Assembly (NCBI GenBank): GCA_934446365.1
Contig: CAKSDZ010000001.1
Coordinates: 62,001-126,000, forward strand
Source of the DNA: an uncultured Eubacteriales bacterium
Lineage (GTDB): Bacteria; Bacillota; Clostridia; Oscillospirales; CAG-272
Direction of reading: 5' to 3'
Length of the DNA stretch: 64,000 nt
A program made the translations under genes and the position numbers. The first letter of the stretch is position 1. Each line of letters begins with the position of its first letter. This document shows positions 60,978 through 64,000 of the stretch, in pieces. Under the pieces are notes generated by a model, which was not told where the DNA came from, did no database searches, and was given only the letters and a program-made list of their open reading frames with translations.

Positions 60978-63674
60978 ATGGACGAAATAAGGCAAAGCCC
61001 GGAACGGTTTTTAAAGCAAATTGAAAAGGAAGAGCAAAGCCTTAATCGCGGACATTTGAAAATATTTTTCGGCTATGCCGCAGGAGTCGGCAAAACCTAT
61101 GCTATGCTGAAAGCCGCACATTCGGCAAGGAAGCGTGGTATTGATGTTGTTGCCGGCTATGTTGAGCCGCACGACCGCCCGCAGACCTCTGCGCTTATAA
61201 ACGGATTGGAATGTCTTCCGAATCTTGTTACGGAATATAACGGAATTGTTCTTTCGGAATTTAATCTTGACGCTGCACTTGTAAGGCACCCACAGTTAAT
61301 CCTTGTGGATGAGCTTGCTCATACCAATGCCCCTCTATGTAGGCATACTAAGCGTTATCAGGATATTCAGGAGCTGTTGAATGCGGGAATCGATGTTTAT
61401 ACTACGGTAAATGTTCAGCATATTGAAAGTCTAAATGATACCGTCGCAGCTATAACGGGCATTATGGTACATGAACGGATCCCCGATTCGGTATTTGATA
61501 ATGCTGATCAGGTCGAGCTTGTGGATATTGAACCGCAGGAATTGATTGAGCGGCTACAGTCGGGAAATGTTTATAATTCGGTTCAGGCTGAGCGTGCCGC
61601 GGAGAACTTCTTTACTGTGGAAAATCTTACAGCGCTTCGGGAAATCGCTTTACGCCGCTGCGCCGATAGGGTAAACCTGCTTACCGAAGCCGTTAGAACG
61701 AAAAGCCGCAGCGATTATCATACGGACGAATATATCCTTGTCTGTCTTTCGTCATCACCGTCGAACGCAAGGATCATTCGCACTGCTGCCCGAATGGCGA
61801 ATGCCTTTAAGGGCGATTTCGCCGCACTATTTGTGGAAACGCCGGATTATCAGGTTATGCCCGAAGAAGATGTAAAGCGACTGCGCAGCAATATGCGTCT
61901 TGCAGAGCAGCTTGGCGCTAAGATCGAAACCGTGTACGGCGAAGATGTTTCTGATCAAATTGCTGAATTTGCAAGGCTGTCGGGAGTATCGAAAATTGTG
62001 ATAGGCAGAAGCTCCGCAACCAAAAAAAGTATATTCAGTAAGCCTACTCTTACAGAAAAACTGATTGCAAGTACGCCTAATTTAGATGTGCATATCATAC
62101 CAGACGGAAAAAATACCGGATACTATGCAAAAAAAGCAAGAAAGAAAAACAAAATGGTCTTTTCGATATCCGATATTTTAAAAAGCGTTGCCATTTTGGT
62201 TTTATCAAGCTGTATCGGAATACTGTTTCGGTACTTGGGCTTTGCAGAAGCCAATATTATCACGGTATATGTTCTCGGCGTCCTTGTAACTTCGGTTGTT
62301 ACAAAGCATCGAATTTATAGCCTGATATCCTCTATTGTCAGTGTATTGGTTTTTAATTTCCTGTTTACCGAGCCCCAATTCACCTTTAAAGCATACGGAC
62401 AGGGATATCCTATAACTTTTTTGATTATGTTTTTGGCAGCGCTGCTCACAAGCTCGCTTGCCGTAAAGTTAAAAAATCATGCAGGACAGTCAGCAAAATC
62501 AGCTTACAGAACAAAGGTGCTGTTTGATACCAATCAGCTCTTACAGCAGGCAAAGGACAAGAACGAAATCGTTTCGGCGACAGCAAATCAGCTTATAAAG
62601 CTGCTCGACAAGGATATAGTATTTTATTTGACCGAGAACGAAAAACTCGGAGAGCCTCATATTTTTACCGTTTCAAACGATAGAGCAAACAACGAAATGA
62701 CGGGTGCAAAAGAAAAGGCTGTTGCGGAGTGGGTGCAAAAGAATAATAAGCACGCCGGAGCTACCACAGAAACACTTTCAAATGCAAAATGCCTGTATCT
62801 TTCCATAAGAGTGAACAGCCGAGTTTACGGTGTTGTCGGTATTTATATCGGTGAAGAACCGCTTGATTCGTTTGAAAAAAGTATATTGTTATCCATACTT
62901 GGCGAATGTGCTTTGTCGCTGGAAAACGAAAAGAACGCAAGAGAGAAGGAAGAAGCGGCAATTCTCGCTAAAAATGAACAGCTTCGCGCCAATCTACTGC
63001 GTGCTATCTCACATGATCTGCGAACACCGCTTACTTCTATTTCGGGCAACGCCAGTAATCTTTTATCAAACGGCAATTCCTTTGACGAGACGACAAAGAA
63101 ACAGCTTTATAGCGATATTTATGACGACTCCATGTGGCTTATCAATCTGGTAGAAAATCTGCTTTCAGTCACAAGGCTTGACGAAGGGAGACTGAATCTT
63201 AACATTACGGAGGATTTGGTAGACGATGTGATCTCAGAAGCACTTCATCATGTAAACCGAAAAAGTGTTGAACACCATATATCCGTTCACAACAAAGAAG
63301 AGTATCTTCTTGCCAAAATGGATGCAAAGCTTATGGTGCAGGTTATCATAAATATGGTAGACAACGCTATTAAGTATACGCCGAAGGGCTCTAATATTCT
63401 GATTAAAACCTGGAAGCATGGAGATAAAGCGGTGATATCCATTGCCGACGACGGCGACGGGATACCCGATGATATGAAGGAGCGGGTATTTGATATGTTT
63501 TACAGCGGAGCGAACAATATAGCTGATAGCCGCCGCAGCTTAGGACTTGGGTTGTCGTTGTGCAGATCTATTGTGAATGCACACGGCGGTAAAATAGAAG
63601 TTTCGGACAATACGCCGCATGGTGCGGTATTCACGATTACATTATCTGCCGGGGAGGTAAAAATTCATGAATAA
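60978..63674 (+). CDS. kdpD: Sensor histidine kinase KdpD
   Basis: An 898-residue kinase. N-terminal KdpD domain with Walker A GYAAGVGKTYAML near residue 35 and DELAHTNAPLCRHTKRYQD; a Usp-like domain (residues about 245-375); four membrane helices (about 395-500); a GAF-like domain; then the phospho-acceptor RAISHDLRTPLTSISGN (His about 678), N box NMVDNAIKYTPKG and G box GLGLSLCRSIVNAHGG. It senses K+ limitation and turgor and phosphorylates KdpE. AGGAGGTG precedes the start. Confidence 0.97.
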   Translation: MDEIRQSPERFLKQIEKEEQSLNRGHLKIFFGYAAGVGKTYAMLKAAHSARKRGIDVVAGYVEPHDRPQTSALINGLECLPNLVTEYNGIVLSEFNLDAALVRHPQLILVDELAHTNAPLCRHTKRYQDIQELLNAGIDVYTTVNVQHIESLNDTVAAITGIMVHERIPDSVFDNADQVELVDIEPQELIERLQSGNVYNSVQAERAAENFFTVENLTALREIALRRCADRVNLLTEAVRTKSRSDYHTDEYILVCLSSSPSNARIIRTAARMANAFKGDFAALFVETPDYQVMPEEDVKRLRSNMRLAEQLGAKIETVYGEDVSDQIAEFARLSGVSKIVIGRSSATKKSIFSKPTLTEKLIASTPNLDVHIIPDGKNTGYYAKKARKKNKMVFSISDILKSVAILVLSSCIGILFRYLGFAEANIITVYVLGVLVTSVVTKHRIYSLISSIVSVLVFNFLFTEPQFTFKAYGQGYPITFLIMFLAALLTSSLAVKLKNHAGQSAKSAYRTKVLFDTNQLLQQAKDKNEIVSATANQLIKLLDKDIVFYLTENEKLGEPHIFTVSNDRANNEMTGAKEKAVAEWVQKNNKHAGATTETLSNAKCLYLSIRVNSRVYGVVGIYIGEEPLDSFEKSILLSILGECALSLENEKNAREKEEAAILAKNEQLRANLLRAISHDLRTPLTSISGNASNLLSNGNSFDETTKKQLYSDIYDDSMWLINLVENLLSVTRLDEGRLNLNITEDLVDDVISEALHHVNRKSVEHHISVHNKEEYLLAKMDAKLMVQVIINMVDNAIKYTPKGSNILIKTWKHGDKAVISIADDGDGIPDDMKERVFDMFYSGANNIADSRRSLGLGLSLCRSIVNAHGGKIEVSDNTPHGAVFTITLSAGEVKIHE

Positions 63675-64000
63675 ATCCTTGATATTGGTTGTTGAAGATG
63701 ATAATTCAGTCAAAAATCTTATTACAACAACTCTTAAAGCGCATGATTACAGATATTTGACCGCTCCAAATGGTGCTGATGCTATTTTAGAAGCGTCGTC
63801 GCATAATCCTGATATTGTCCTGCTCGATTTAGGACTTCCGGACACAGACGGAGTTGAAGTAATTAAAAAAATCCGTACTTGGTCGAATATGCCGATTATT
63901 GTTATTAGTGCACGAAGTGAGGACACCGACAAAATCGATGCGCTTGATGCGGGTGCCGACGATTATCTGACCAAACCGTTTTCGGTAGAAGAACTTTTGG
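63667..64000 (+). CDS. kdpE: Response regulator KdpE (partial, 3' end outside window)
   Basis: About 111 codons are visible. The receiver domain has VVEDDNSVKNLI (acidic pocket), the phosphorylated Asp in DIVLLDLGLPDTDGVEVIKKIR (about residue 52), the Ser/Thr in VISARSEDTDKIDALDAGADDYLTKPF. Output domain lies beyond the window. It overlaps the kdpD stop by eight bases and would activate kdpFABC. Confidence 0.95.
   Translation, partial: MNKSLILVVEDDNSVKNLITTTLKAHDYRYLTAPNGADAILEASSHNPDIVLLDLGLPDTDGVEVIKKIRTWSNMPIIVISARSEDTDKIDALDAGADDYLTKPFSVEELL

Overview
The window reads as a piece of chromosome from an anaerobic, spore-forming Firmicute of class Clostridia, of moderate GC content. Sporulation genes (YlmC/YmxH, SpoVAC-SpoVAD-SpoVAE), the DarA-HolB-RicT neighbourhood, a two-gene SufCB iron-sulfur system, a 2[4Fe-4S] ferredoxin, DUF3793 and several radical SAM or iron-sulfur proteins all point there. 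No genus can be named from the sequence alone. Most genes use strong Shine-Dalgarno sites, sigma-A promoters with 16-17 base spacers and U-tailed hairpin terminators.

Layout. 1-5000: an ABC exporter fragment and a QueG-like iron-sulfur protein, YlmC, rpsB-tsf, then about 1.15 kb without convincing genes that holds two convergent, structured, independently promoted non-coding RNA candidates. 5000-10150: a DUF4349 lipoprotein, valS, a YegS-type lipid kinase and a 70-residue protein. 10325-17250: a long operon behind a sigma-A promoter and two DtxR-like operators, encoding DUF3793, flavodoxin, ZIP transporter, second flavodoxin, FecCD-type permease, ATPase, binding lipoprotein and a HemN/ChuW-like radical SAM protein. 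I read it as an iron (probably heme) acquisition and anaerobic tetrapyrrole-handling locus. 17350-22600: a DMT transporter, then a peptidoglycan set (ATP-grasp D-aspartate-ligase-like enzyme, Asp/Glu racemase, MurE-type ligase) expressed through a leader made of four structured repeats. 22700-29450: ferredoxin, spoVA genes, darA-holB-ricT, a membrane zinc-ribbon protein and a GHKL sensor kinase.

29560-36550: two tRNA-Leu genes, a secreted cysteine peptidase with a partner lipoprotein, mutY, a further lipoprotein, a decayed tRNA, a frameshifted AT-rich membrane gene, and tRNA-Ala/tRNA-Val. 36677-40600: an AraC regulator, a frameshifted cysteine-motif protein, a uroporphyrinogen-decarboxylase-family protein, and a WecG/TagA glycosyltransferase behind a second leader of the same repeat family. 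40838-48910: a membrane protein, an MBL hydrolase, gltX and glnS side by side, a LUD protein, sufC-sufB and a DMT transporter. 48915-52915: a lipoprotein with three InlB-type repeats joined to an HtrA-like protease, a cloverleaf-like inverted-repeat element, and an AbrB-controlled ABC-2 exporter operon.

52916-55360 is AT-rich and looks like the wreck of a polymorphic-toxin tail: HINT-domain debris, toxin C-terminal debris fused to an immunity-like protein, and immunity-like genes with single-base frameshifts. The window ends with a complete kdpFABC potassium pump operon followed by kdpD and the start of kdpE.

The strongest candidates for something undescribed are (i) the two structured RNAs at 3.76-4.25 kb, (ii) the covarying hairpin-repeat leaders at 22.2-22.6 and 40.4-40.6 kb, both upstream of cell-envelope genes, and (iii) the iron-regulated operon that combines heme-type import, two flavodoxins and a radical SAM enzyme.
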